A DNA stretch of 64,000 nt from Eremomyces bilateralis CBS 781.70 (Eukaryota > Ascomycota > Dothideomycetes > Eremomycetales > Eremomycetaceae): the NCBI RefSeq assembly GCF_010015585.1, contig NW_022985069.1, positions 1,395,730 to 1,459,729 on the forward strand. Reading direction: 5' to 3'. Positions 12,805-24,572 of this stretch are shown here, piece by piece (position 1 is the stretch's first letter; every line of letters starts with the position of its first letter). The position numbers were made by a program, and so were the translations under genes. The notes beneath the pieces were generated by a model. The model saw only the letters and a program-made list of their open reading frames with translations, made no database searches and had not been told where the DNA came from.

Positions 12805-15800
12805 TTCGGGATCCTGCTCCGTGTGACTGTAGAGGTCGCATCTATTGCTAGCCTATTGAAGGCGGTGGGACGCGAAGTAGGATCGTTTGCTTCCGAAGTG
12901 CTTCATGAAGTCCGCTCCGAAGGTTCTGGTATTCCCATACTCTGGTTGTGGGTGATACAGTCAGCTGCTGTGCTCCGGACGAAGGCACAAGGAACGAGAA
13001 GAAGGATACCAGATTGAACCACAAACTGAGCTCGGACTAGGCAGAACAAACACTCAAAGAATTCGCAGGAAGTATTTCACTAGCCTTCCATGAGCTGAGC
13101 CCAATATCCAGCGCCTGAAGTACGAAGGACAATGAGGAGGTGGCGTCTTTAGGCGGCAAAGAGAAGAGACTTTTGAAAGGGCAGGCAAACCAGTGCCTTT
13201 AGAAAATAAGACGACGTACACTGATCAACTACTTCCACTCAAGTTTCCAGCTCTTTTGCCTTGCGGGGATATTATCTTATTTGAAGTTGTCAAAGTTCGT
13301 ATGATGTGCTGCGCCACCGGGGCCACCGAGACCGTTGACGCAGTCGTCCACTCGGTTCGCAAGGCTGCTACGACGTGACTCGCCAAATGCGCGTCCACGT
13401 TGCGATTAAACCTAGAAATTCATGCAAACGGATCCTCGCTGCGCAGGTACAATCCTGTCAAGAGAGGGAAAGATCAGGATATCGATGGAGCCGCAGGCGA
13501 GTCCGAATGTTTTGTACGACTCTCACCAAAGGTACCCCCGCCGTTCCCGCGAGGCCCGAAGCGCGTGGGGCAGAGTGTCTTTCGAAGCGCCGGGATCAAT
13601 TCAACGTTGTTCAGGGTACTTCCGAAGATCGAAGTACTAAGAGGCTTGCCACCCTTGCTGTCAGACAGCTTCGTTTGTGTCCGTTCTGCGTTCGTAAGTA
13701 TATACAACCGGAATATGGTGTGTCAACAAAAGAATGAAGAGAGAGCGGGAGAGGCGAAGAGGTGAGAAGCAGGATGCATATGAGTGATCTTCATCAGGCA
13801 TATTGCCAGTCTGCGCCTTAGGTATCCCCTCCTGAGGGAATTCGCTCCTCCCTCCTACTCCTCTCAAGTCTCAACAAATGTGTCTCCTCGCGTCTAATCC
13901 CTTCAAGACCAGTCCCTTGTCGTGGAGCCATGTTGACGGCGTCGCGGGGAGGTTAGAACGCCTCCTTGGAACCACTTTTGACAGGTATCTGGATCCCGCA
14001 ATGGGCAAAGCATGCATCATCGAGGCTCAATAGGCACCATGACGGGACGAGACCTGGATTCGGCTCAGCCGGCTGAGGAAAAACTAAAGCCGCGTCCTCC
14101 ATTCTCAGGCCAGAAGCGGCGCCAATCCCGCATAGAGCTGGAAGGGTCTTCTCAACTGTGTGGGAGAGAGATTGCTCAACCACGCTGAATGGTCAGTAGG
14201 GACAAGTGGTTGAGCCAGTAAGACGGTGACTTTGGCTATTCAGAAGTCGATTCGCAGCCGCAGTCAAACGAATTGGCCAAAGCTTTGGGCTTACCCCGGT
14301 CTTTTCGGGGCGCTCCTTTTACCAACGTCTTTTGCGAGGGCCGCCAACAGGCCAGAGGTTAGCGTGGGATGGTGGATTATTGGTGGTGTCTGGGTCAACC
14401 CCGCAGTCTTTCTCGAAAAGTGATGTTGAAGACTGTATGGTGGATGGAGGATGTACATCTTGGAGCCTCGTCTATTAGCGGGGATGACTTGCCTACTGCA
14501 TTCTCTGCTGATTTGGTCAAAGGAGTGTTAAACGGGAACCGCTAGAGTACACAAGCCGATTATCGTGCTCCAGCTTCCACCGACTCGCATTGTGAGCACT
14601 CTGAGAAGGCTCATGGACCCATCAATCGCTTAAAGCACACTTGTTAGTGCCCTTGGAGCCCTATGGTCAAGAACGAATGGTGTCCAGTATGCTTGAAGGA
14701 AGCATGGCAATGGTCAGAAACACCATCCACATGACTTTGTCGTCTGCCGTCTGTGCTGTAATCCAGTTGGAGTGACCTGAAGGATCTTCTGTCCTGCACA
14801 AATTGTCTGTGGGTAGTGATTGTCCGAGATTTTCCATCCTGATGGCTTTCAGCAGCCATTGTTTACGAGATGGGTTGCTGAGTGATACAATTACTTTGGT
14901 TGCTCTTGGACAAGCCCATTGTGGTATGGTATCAAACAAGGCACGCTTAACCTTGTCTTGTGCATCATCGGGTTGGTGCCAGAGAGTATTTTGATATCCG
15001 ATGGTGGACAGCTTTCGACTCTAAATCACACACGTACAGCCAGGTCACATTGTGCGCATATCCACCTTTGATATACGAACCCGACTCGAGAACATAGGAC
15101 ATGTTTCTACCATCATCGTGCTACCTTGAAGTGGCGGGTTTTAATGGGTAACGCCAACAGGAACATTCTGGGGGCGCCTCAGCTGGTGGCCTGGTGCTCC
15201 TGATGGGTCCACAGACCAGCGGACCGTTCCTGATATCAACCAAAGTCTCACAATGGGGCCGGGTCGGAAGGCGGAGCGTCTCGTAGCGTCTTTAAATCCG
15301 ACCAAATTGTGCCCATCACGATGATTTCAACCGATACGTCCGTATAGGTAGTAGGTCGACTCCAAGGATGAAGATAGGCGTAACCCGAGTGGGCAATAAA
15401 CCCCTCTCCAGGTCTCCAACTCGCCACGATGTCTTACTGCGGGGCCAACCAGCATTGTGTATTAAACACAAGGTCATTCAACGTCCGTATCCCACGTACC
15501 AGTATGTGCAAGGAGACCAAACATGTGGGCTCGCGGCCTGTCGCGCTCTCACATTATTGCTGACGCTCCACGTTTCATAGTTGGTGTAACTCGTAAGGAA
15601 CCGCATTCGATATACGAAGGATTATGCAACACAACCCCAGGGCCCAGTTGTCATCAGTGTGACAGTGTCCCTGGAATACGCTGGTTGCTAGGAGTCGTGC
15701 CGGATCATGCCCCTTCGGAAACGGATTTCTGCGATGCAATGCCAAGGGATCTTGGGACAATCGTCTGCACTCTGAGATTATCTCTGGACCTTGCCCTGCC

Positions 15801-17602
15801 ATCGAATCGGACTCCCCGTTCCAACAGTGCTGAAAGCTGCATGGTGCTGCATGGATCGGCATAGTTTGTGGCTGTGCGCCACCAAATATATCCCCAGAAA
15901 AAGAGGCAATCTTTTCAATGCGCAAATGAACTGCCGCATCTCCGAGCGTCTGGCGATCAACTCGATTCTTTGATATTGACCATGGATGAGTCAAACGATA
16001 CCCACGTCCTAAAGGTTGTGGCGTGGTGGAGCATTACAAAATCTCCGAGAAATGGCATAGCTCGTCTCGACTTGCCTTATGATCGCCCACGACATGGTAA
16101 CGGGCGCTTAGAGGCGAAGGCACCTGTTCCAGAATCCTGACTCACTTCACTCTGGGTTTGCTTCGGCGGAATTCTGATCTGCAATCGCGGGCGCGAATGC
16201 AAGAGATAAACACTTGATCTGGTCCGGAACGGGAGGGTATGATCCCACGGGTAAGGCGTGTTGCTCGATGGACAAACCAGCTTTCTCATCGTCGAGTCTT
16301 TCTCCTCTTCTCTGGCCGCTAGCGGCAAAGGACGGAAGTTAGGACAAGCCGACCACGGAAGGGTTTCAAGACAGACCACCATGAGGGATAATCGCGAACG
16401 ACTAAGGGCCAACCATCACCATTTGATCCAGGATACGGGAATATTAGCACCCTTCCCACACCCCCCCCTCTTCTGGCGATTGGGTCCCAATGCAAACCCT
16501 GGCCGCATGATAAGTTTATCATGTGACGTCGAAGTGGTGTGCTCATGTTCCTTTTCTTGTCGAGTTGCAGATGATTATTTGTTTTGGCGTTGTGATGTGA
16601 TTTCGGGTGTGCCAGAGACTGTTGGGAAGCATCATTGAAGGGATTCCAAGGCTCCCTTGACAAGCTCAACATCTTGGGCAAGCACGGTATTCCTAATGTG
16701 ATTCGAAGGACGCGATAACGGCATGCAGATACCGAGAGACTGGCAGGCAGTTGTTCGGCCGGAGAATCGAAGTTATGGCCATGACCCGGCTCACGCGATC
16801 CTGGATAGAGATGGGTTTGTTCAGTCCCCGGTCGTTGACGTGATTGAATAGACTATTGCTCTGTTTTGTCGCAGTCGATAATGTTTTCTAGGGAAGTAAG
16901 TACGCAGTTGAAACTACAATATTCACTGCTCCTGGTTAGTATGGGCACTGCAGCTGACGATAACAGGTTTCCCACTTCAGATTGGGTATATGCCTGTCGT
17001 TACCCAAACGGACGAAAAAATGGAAATGCTCAATAGCCGCCAGGAGTTGGAACCAAGGCAGACTATGAACCGTAGTCTCCTTCCTAAGATATGACCTTGT
17101 AACAAGTTAGTCTCGAGCTAGAAGGCACATGACAGCATGCCGATCCGTCTTAAATCTCCGAAAGCGACATTGACGCCCTGCACCATTCACTGATTATTCT
17201 GCGGAATGGCGACCATCTTGGATATGGCGAAGGTCGAGACTCTCCTACTTTTGATAAAGTAACAATGACTACGGAACGGTGCTCTACGATGATGGTAGAG
17301 GACTGATGCAAGAGAGGAAAGATGGACAGTTGCTTTTCACTGATGCTGTGAACGGGCGTTAACCGTATGGGAAGGGCTTGGTCAACCTGTGAATATAGGT
17401 ACGATCACAAATGACATGAACCTTTCACGTGTTGTCAAACTGGGAAAGTTATCATCATCGAAATGAGTTTTAAATATCTTCTAAGCATCCCCTCACCATC
17501 GTACCAAATTATCTTCCTATTTTCTTGACGACACTGGGTCAAACAGCCCTCTACTCCCCCTTCTATTACGAAGAACCAAGCCACCGAAGGGTTCAAGGTC
17601 AC
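12805..17602. other. gene-poor interval of about 4.8 kb
   Basis: This is the longest stretch without a recognisable gene. Many 60-140 codon open frames occur on both strands, but none has a known motif, good start context plus matching introns, or a consistent frame. It contains the promoter of the giant methyltransferase gene near 12.8-13.2 kb. A run of C residues occurs near 16460. No tRNA or transposon domain was seen. It may hold unrecognised non-coding transcripts or old, erased repeats. Confidence 0.45.
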
Positions 17603-17715
17603 AATAGCACCCAACTCAATAGCACCCAACACAATAACACCCAACATAATAGCACCAAACATAATAGCACCAAACATAATAGCACCAAACACAATAGCAC
17701 CCAACTCAATGGCAC
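17603..17715. repeat. 15-nt tandem repeat, about 7.5 copies
   Basis: Units of the form AATAGCACCCAACTC repeat head to tail seven and a half times, with variation at unit positions 5, 10 and 14-15 (C/A and TC/AC/AT). Because 15 is a multiple of three the array is open in several frames (NSTQH / NSTKH on plus, GAIMF on minus), but nothing suggests it is translated. It lies about 50 bp upstream of the start of the Ifi-6-16-like gene, so it is probably in its promoter or 5'UTR. Confidence 0.9.
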
Positions 17716-17763
17716 TTTGCTTCATCAGCTGCAGTGACCTACCAAACATGGTGGAACCCATTG

Positions 17764-18249
17764 ATGAAGAAAAGAGAGAGGAAGACACCAGTGGGGCCAG
17801 AAAATATCTGTGTCCACATTGCTTCTACCCCGAAAGAGGCTGCCCGCGAAGTGCTAAAGCAGATAATGATGACTCCCGCGAATGACCTGAAGCTGAAAGC
17901 CAACCTTGGCAATATAGTATGCAGTTATAGGTGGCGGAAAGGCATACCCAAACATATTCTCACTGGCCTGGCTGAGATGATCAATATTAGCTGTTCCATG
18001 GGGGAGGCGGTGAAGATGGCTCTCGAGAAAGCAGCGGCTGAAGCATATGAGTTTGCAATGGAGCCTCCGACCTATTTCTCCATTCTGACCCTCGGCGTTT
18101 TGGCTATCCTCACTCCTTGGATCATTGAAATTTTGGGCTTTGGCGAGTTGGGACTGATTGAGGGTAAGCAACGCACTAGTCTGTACTTTCGACCCCACGA
18201 CATACTGACTGATTGATCAGGAAGCTTTATCGCAGCGTGGCAGTTCTAA
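17764..18249 (+). pseudogene. Ifi-6-16 / ISG12-like membrane protein, C-terminus cut by a stop codon
   Basis: Two exons (17764-18163 and 18221-18249) joined by a 57-bp intron give 142 aa. Residues about 95-142 hold the hydrophobic family segment: YFSILTLGVLAILTPW, then IIEILGFGELGLIEGSF. Fungal relatives of the interferon-inducible 6-16 family continue past this point. Here a TAA at 18247-18249 stops translation, yet the same frame downstream to a TGA at 18331 still reads GFAPRGALFQYFQRLGM, which is the family's usual C-terminus. So either the gene is freshly broken or a shortened protein is made. Animal members are small mitochondrial or ER membrane proteins tied to cell death; the fungal role is unknown. 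ATG 17764 is the first in frame. Confidence 0.6.
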
Positions 18250-18333
18250 TGTTCCGGTTTTGCGCCTCGAGGAGCACTCTTCCAATACTTTCAAAGACTC
18301 GGAATGGTATGGAAGGAGCCGCAGTGGAAGTGA

Positions 18334-18949
18334 CACGCACACCAGGCCCTTGAGGTATATCCAGCCTCTTTATCAAACTTACAAGCATTTGCAATCCTGA
18401 CCGCCAATATTATAGCAAATCAAACCGATTACATGATGGAATCGTCGGAGGGATCAACCTGAATGGGGGTAGAGGCTATGAAGTGTACCTATGCAGCTAT
18501 CTGATAACCCAGTCGATCTTAGGGTTAAAAGACGGCCATAATTCACAGTGGACAAATGGAAATCTCGATATGAAATACCGAAGCTTGCCTTATAAGTACC
18601 TCCCTCACTACAATGATAGCCATATTACGATCAATTTCCGAACACTTACTACTACGCTTCCCCATCTCTCAGACACTGATAGAAAGCAATGTAACGAATT
18701 GATTCCTTGACATATCAGCACTTGAAAAATATCTCTATCCATTGACTATCACGATTATGATGTAACAAGCGTTAGAGTACTATTATTACCCGGACTTATC
18801 AAATGACGGGCGGTCAAGGTAATTATTCTGCTCAGGGGTAATATATCGCCGAGTCATACTAGAGGTATTCGATGCTACGAGGATACATACTCGCACCCTT
18901 CCTAATTCCTAACCCAGCCCCTGCCCGTAATTCCTTCACAACAACAATA
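18334..18949. other. gene-free interval
   Basis: About 600 bp between the broken Ifi-6-16-like gene and the end of the convergent zinc dehydrogenase gene. A 75-codon open frame at 18483-18710 has no recognisable motif. Otherwise nothing is seen. Confidence 0.4.
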
Positions 18950-20104
18950 TCAGTATTTGTGCGATATTAAAATCTTGATGTGGTCGTCCTTTTTGTTGAC
19001 CAATTCGCTAAACGCCTTTGGCGCGTCTTCTAGGGAGATCCGGCTTGTTACCATTGACTTAACATTAAAGCTTCCCTTGGCGAATTCATTGACCACCTCT
19101 CCAAAGTCTTTGTCATCATATGCTAAGGTGCATTTTAGGGTGATTTCCTTGAGAATCCAGTGCATAAATGGAGGGACGATCTAAGTGGCAAGTTAGTTCA
19201 GCTCTTGTCAAGTGGCTCGGGTAGCTCACTGGTTTTGCAGCAACGTTGATAAAAAGACCTCTGTTGCGTAACGCATCCATTGCAGCATCCACTCCAGGCT
19301 GGGCTCCAGAGCAGTCGAAGGCAACATCCACTCCGACACCCTTGGTCAGCGCTCTGCATTCGTCGGGTACACTCTGAGTAATCGGGTCAAGCACAACATC
19401 AGCGATTGTTCTGTTCTGCGCCTGTCTTGTCGCAGTCGGCTCAGAAACGATGACCTTGTCCGCCCTAAAATGCTTCAGACAATGGACCATAGCGATTCCT
19501 ACGGGGCCGCCACCAATAATGAGGACAGTCTTGCCCTTGAAATCGGGCAGGTCCGCCTGCTTCGCTGCGTGCCAAGCAACAGCCAACGGCTCAATGAGAG
19601 CGGCGTATTCCAACGGAACAGAGTCTGGAAGAGGATAGCACATTTTCTCATCTACCGTGACAAACTCTGAGAACCCTCCGCCTCCACCGGACAGTCCGTG
19701 GAAGCCAAACTGGTGGCAGTTGTTCGTGGCCGACGACTGACATCTGGTGCATGACCCGCAGTAAATCCGTGGATCGACCATTACGGCTTGCCCTTCTTTT
19801 AGTGAAGAATTGGCGGGAGCTTCCTTGACTCGTCCGCAGAACTCATGCCCCATCGTGACTGGCAGTGTCTCTCCTGTCAGCGGATGGGGTCTTCCAGGGA
19901 CTGGGACTGCCACCGGCCCTATACTCTGTCAGTGTTGTTCAATATTCTGAATAAGATCCAGGTACCCATCGTGAATTCCGCCAGGTCGCTCCCACATACG
20001 CCGCAGTTCTCGATTTCAATCAGGACTTCGCCATCCTTTCGCACAGGCTTCGAGACGTCAACCACTCTGATATCACCCTTCCCAAAGAATTGCGCCGCTC
20101 TCAT
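18950..20104 (-). CDS. zinc-dependent medium-chain dehydrogenase (butanediol / polyol dehydrogenase type)
   Basis: Predicted 352 aa from three exons (20104-19966, 19918-19230, 19180-18950). The GroES-like domain carries the catalytic zinc ligands Cys37 in NCGVCGSD and the His of TMGHEFCGRV. A structural-zinc four-Cys lobe is intact (CGSCTRCQSSATNNC). The Rossmann motif is IGGGPVGIAMVHCLK. The conserved GRPHPLTGE segment after the first intron and the GGGGGFSEF stretch match fungal (R,R)-butanediol/sorbitol dehydrogenase-like proteins, which oxidise vicinal diols or polyols with NAD(P). A Glu/Asp for coenzyme choice cannot be judged by eye; VSEPTATRQAQ suggests Ser-Glu after beta-2. It is cytosolic by lack of a signal. 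The exact substrate is not predictable. Confidence 0.9.
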
Positions 20105-21967
20105 TCTGTCTTGTCAGTCCCTACAGTCTTCTATCTAGTATTGAAGAAGCGGGATGACTGTGGTCACTGAAAATATCGAGGCCGAATGCTAATATAAAAG
20201 GTGGTTGTTGCAAACAGCGTGAGAGTTTTCGGTTCTCTTTTCCTCCCTTCCACGGTTCCACCACATGGCATCCGGGGACACTTTTATTACTTTATTCGGA
20301 AGTTGCGGAGCCCCGCATCGTCAGGGACAACCGAACAGACAACCTAAATCACTCCGCAGCGGTAACTTACTTGTACCGACAAGGATAGTAAGAGCGGCGG
20401 GAACCAACATGGAGCACGCGGGGTAGCTCAGTATTACCAGTAACCTGATACCGACGCTTGGGTACATTCACACCCACACCACGCATGCAGCTACATGTAT
20501 TGGTGTAAATTGTAATGTCTAGTCTTGCACTGATCCCTAAGCTCGCCAATTCTGACGGTTAACGATATCCTTGGGCCATTGGATTGGTCGGAATTGATCG
20601 GGCTGAAGCATACCTCCTGGACTTAAAAAACACTCGATCGTTATTTCAGTTCCTCTCTCGAGATAAAGAATCGCCGCAATGCTTAGGTATCTGTGGGTTG
20701 ATACCAGGTCCCGATTGACTACACTGGAGAAGCACACCAAGGGCGCAGTGCCGTCGATCTCGTCCCTGGATGGACCATTAATGAGACCCGAATCTGCTCT
20801 CAGATGCAAACAATGCGGAAGTTCGGGGATTGACCTTGAATGATTGAAAAACCGATGCCACGGTCAAGGATCACCATCTCCGACTCGCATGATTTTGCGA
20901 ACCTGCAGATTTGGATATAAACGGGTTCCTGGAGTTGTTCTCGTTCCCCGTGTCAAGCCCTCGTTTCCTTAGTTTTCCTTTTTATAGTTTTTCTTTTATT
21001 TTCGGAAGCTTTCCAGTTCAAAGTCTGTCAACAATGTTATTGATTTACTTCAGTTTATTCCCGAAATTCCCGTGTTGTTACACTCATTACGTTCAGTTAA
21101 GAAGAGATAATGCTGGTCGGCACTCGGCCGATGTACAAGAATCCAAACAAATTACAGGCTAGTAAGGTCGAACATTTCACAGCGGCTGTCGTGGCTCACT
21201 CGTACTGGGTTTCCAATACCATGCTTCGTCTTCAAACGCCACGGCAGGTTCCCGTTGGTGGGAAGTGCGATTCTGGGAGTATTATTACTCCTTCCTGCAT
21301 CGTATTGTCGAACGAAGCCGGCATACACATTTTCACTTCTCGTGGGGAGAAGAAATATACTCTTAACCACTATTGGTTTCCATCGTGATGTGCTTGTTGG
21401 TCCGGCAAGAATAGCATCGAGGACTCTGGGAAGTCGGTGATCTAGGATGTTTCCCGACTGCTGCAAGGCGACACGGAAAGAGCAAGGGTTTGAGCAACTC
21501 GGGATACATAACGGAGTTGCGAGGAAATTATGGATCATTGGGGATTGCGTCTTAACAATCTCTCAAAAATGGGAGGATGTGTTTTTGGAGTTCTGGGATG
21601 TGCAAGTGTCCTGAGCGTGTACTCACTTCCCTCAGACGACACACTGTATGGCGGAAATTGCTTCGAAGACTAATTGTTGCTTTATTAAATTTAAATTGAC
21701 TTACGGGGGATGAACTGCTATAGATTACATCCAGTTTGGTTAGATAGGTTCGTACATTTTGAACCATATAACTGCCTGGGCTGGATTTATTTGTTAACGC
21801 TACAGTACCACCACCGTCGTCTACTGCAGGTGTCCCTATATTGCGGATATGTATCTCGTGTCTTCACACATACTCTGACTTGCAAAGCTGATGGATGTAT
21901 TTATAACTCCCTTGCAATATACGCAAAGTATTACTTTGCATTGTGGCGCCACAGGCATTGAAACCTA
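20105..21967. other. gene-free interval
   Basis: About 1.9 kb upstream of the dehydrogenase and downstream of the cutinase-like gene. AT content rises in 20950-21080 and 21650-21960. Open frames are short and without motifs. The promoter of the dehydrogenase gene lies at its left end. Confidence 0.4.
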
Positions 21968-22885
21968 TCACTGCGCTGCCCCAGGTGGGATGACGCTCCC
22001 AGCCAACGAAGTATCCAACTTAAAATCGAAATTCGCCAACGCTGCCGTAACGCTCTGCCTATCCGTCCCTGTCAATCCAATCGGCTTCACCACCGTTCCG
22101 TCCGGGTACTTCGACTTCCAGTTCGCCGGCGGCCAGCTTCGATCCGTCAAAAACTTCGCCGAATCTCCGAGCTGAGGGAGAGCCTTCAAGGTCTTCGCCC
22201 CCGCGGCGGGTGCGGGTTTCCCAGCGAGGAACTTTGCGGTGATATACTGCGCCGCCACCACGTGCAGCACGTTGTCCTCCGCGCCGTAGAGCATGTGCCC
22301 CGACGTACCTCGCCCGCCGCATGCTTGGTCGGCGGGATCGCAGGTGTTGATGACGCGGTCGGCGTACGCGGCGGGCCAGCCGATGGCGGTGAGTGGGTCA
22401 CCGAACATGGCGAGGGCGAGGATCCGATCCGCGTAGTCGGGCAGGAGCTGGATTGCGCCGTGAGCGATGTCTGCGCCCTGGCTATACCCCGATATACCGA
22501 ATAGCATGTCGGGGCACTGCTGTGACCGCTGACGGATCCTCGCAACCAGGTTGTTCACGCCGGTTTGCGGGCTCTGCGGCAGTTGGAAGCTCGCTGGAAA
22601 GACAAGACCGATGACGTTGACACGGTTGCCGAGTCGCTGGACGAGTTGATTCTTCAAGTTGGGCCCGAGACGGGAGCCGAGGGAGGCCGGTTCGGTGGTG
22701 CCGCGGCCGTGGATCCATTCGAGGGCAAAGCATTCAGCGCGATCAGCCGTCGTGGGGCCGGAGTTGCTGGCGCCCGGTTCCAGAGAGGAGGATGGGAGGC
22801 CGAGGAGCGCGCCGAGATCGAATTGGGGTGCCGCGAGGGAAGGAATGGCAGTGCCTAAGACGGCCAATGCTAGGATCGACCGCAT
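21968..22885 (-). CDS. secreted cutinase-family serine esterase (CE5)
   Basis: An intronless 305-aa gene. Residues 1-18 form a signal peptide (MRSILALAVLGTAIPSLAA). The alpha/beta-hydrolase core has the nucleophile elbow GYSQGA with Ser135, and the cutinase C-terminal triad segment CDPADQACGG...GHM, giving Asp186 and His197 as likely partners. Cysteines 52/124 and 182/189 are placed as in the two cutinase disulfides. Cutinases and acetylxylan esterases of this family cleave ester bonds in plant cutin, suberin or acetylated xylan outside the cell. The C-terminal 80 residues after the triad (KALPQLGDSAKFL...) extend beyond classic cutinases of about 210-230 aa, so the true substrate may differ. 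GC content is clearly higher than in the flanks. Confidence 0.93.
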   Translation of the reverse strand: MRSILALAVLGTAIPSLAAPQFDLGALLGLPSSSLEPGASNSGPTTADRAECFALEWIHGRGTTEPASLGSRLGPNLKNQLVQRLGNRVNVIGLVFPASFQLPQSPQTGVNNLVARIRQRSQQCPDMLFGISGYSQGADIAHGAIQLLPDYADRILALAMFGDPLTAIGWPAAYADRVINTCDPADQACGGRGTSGHMLYGAEDNVLHVVAAQYITAKFLAGKPAPAAGAKTLKALPQLGDSAKFLTDRSWPPANWKSKYPDGTVVKPIGLTGTDRQSVTAALANFDFKLDTSLAGSVIPPGAAQ

Positions 22886-23504
22886 GATAGATGTTTGGAG
22901 GTTATGGACAGAAGAACGGTGCCCTTGAAGAAGAATAAAACGAGTGACTGGAAGGGAAGAAGGGAGTTTCGCTCAAATAGACGCAAAATAGAAACAGAAA
23001 CAGCACTTATAGACGTCTTTGCAGCTCAACTTACAACACCGATGTTTGAGGTCAAAATTAATGATGTCAAACCGAGCATTCTACGGCAAAGAAAACCGGC
23101 ATGTTATCAATTCTGATTCGATCAACAATGAAACGGCAGGATTGGTTACTCGGTAGACTTCCGAGGGTTAGATATAGGCGGCTGTCGGAGCCCTAAATGA
23201 ATGTCCAGGTAGGTAGATGGAAACAAATGAATTTGAGAAAGATAGATCGAGGCTAATGAACAATCGACTGGGAAATATACGCGTCCAAGAGGCTTGAAGA
23301 TTAACCTGGGGTAGTTAATTAGGGCTGGATTTGCAAGGATCCTAACTCGGATTCGTTCGCGTCTGAAATAGATGTATGCGATCCACCAGTAGGCAAATAA
23401 TTCGGCAGATGTTCCGTAATTGCCGTAAGCTGCTATTCAACAAGTATTTTAATTATAGAAGACCCGCTCTCGTAAGTGGTGAAACTTTGGATTAGTTGAT
23501 TCCT
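22886..23504. other. gene-free interval
   Basis: About 620 bp containing the promoter of the cutinase-like gene (minus strand, start 22885). AT-rich, with no open frame of note, repeat or RNA gene seen. Confidence 0.4.
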
Positions 23505-24572
23505 TTAGATTTTAGATCCGCGTTTGGCTATTCACCCAGTCAGTTTGCGAACACATGACACCGAGTATCTTGGAAAGGAGGGATATGGCCACTTACATTC
23601 CAAAAGCTTCTTCTTGGCCGCAAATCTCGCGGCCGGCGCATCCTCGACGAACCTCTCGGACAACGCATCCATCGCGTTGGTGACGGCCACAATCCTCCCA
23701 TCCCTCAGCGGCGCATTTTGCAACCTCTTCATCTCTATCATGCTCTTCCCATCATTGACATCCAGCTGATCCTCCAAGAACTTCACCACGTGGGCATGGA
23801 AGCCCTCCTTCGGGAAGATGCGGTTTACCATTCCCCACTGCTCCATCTCCTGCACGGTCACTTGCCGTCCGAACATGAGGAAATCGTTCGCCCGGTGCAC
23901 ACCGATGTGCTGTGAAAACCCGATCGCGCTTCCGTTCTCGGGAACAAGGCCGAGTGCGGAGAAAGGGACCTGCATATATGCACCCTCGGCGGCGAGGACG
24001 ATGTCGGCGAAACCTTGGACCCAAGCGGCACCTCCGCCGACGCCGGGGCCGTTCATAGCGAGGACGAAAACCTTCTTATGGTCGATGATGGATCGGAGGA
24101 GTTCATAAGCTTGATTCTGTTAGCGTCCACTTAGTCGTACTGGAGCCACAATGGTCGTTTACTGGGGAGGAAGCCCTGAAGAAAAGAGAGCTTCTTCTCG
24201 TGAAGGCTGTTGAATTGCTGGGGCGTGCCGGTGCCATGGGCTAAAAGAGGTAAGTTAATATGCTCTTCCCGTATATGAATAACTTGGTTACCCTTCACAT
24301 CTGCGCCGGAGGAGAAGAAACGTCCCTCGCCAGTGAGTACTGTAAAGACAGTGTCCGGATGCTCATTGAGCTCCCGGATGGCACCAACAGTGTCTTGGAT
24401 CAGGTTTCCACCAAACGAGTTAAGGGCTTTAGGGCGATTGAACTGCCATATGTCAGATCGGTTACATGTCCATTCTAGCAGTAGTAAACGAGAGGCATTC
24501 GCGGACCTTGATGATACCAATCTGGCCCTTGATTTCCACAATAATATCGGTGTACTTGTTCTTGAAAGTCAT
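23505..24572 (-). CDS. enoyl-CoA hydratase/isomerase, probably peroxisomal (C-terminal SKI)
   Basis: Five exons: 24572-24507, 24442-24284, 24240-24163, 24116-23597, 23527-23505; about 281 aa. Crotonase motifs: FNRPKALNSFGG, GEGRFFSSGADVKG (first oxyanion loop) and NGPGVGGGAAW (second oxyanion loop). The last exon supplies only SKRGSKI; the terminal SKI fits the PTS1 pattern [SAC][KRH][LMI], so import into peroxisomes for beta-oxidation of unsaturated fatty acids is likely. Most uncertain is the exon 2 donor: only phase-0 donors (24283, GTTATT, or 24298, GTGAAG) keep exon 3 in the frame that reads RRSSLFFRASSP and joins NQAYELLRS; the stronger-looking GTAACC at 24291 would shift frame. Family is secure; borders of exons 2 and 3 are not. 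Confidence 0.85.

Noticed and set aside
17525-17737. Asn/Ser/Thr/Gln/His repeat protein read through the 15-nt repeats
   Set aside because: The repeat unit is a multiple of three so it is open by default; no start context or flanking coding sequence.
20405-20470. tRNA-like start GGGGTAGCTCAGT
   Set aside because: No T arm or acceptor partner follows at the right distance, so no cloverleaf forms.
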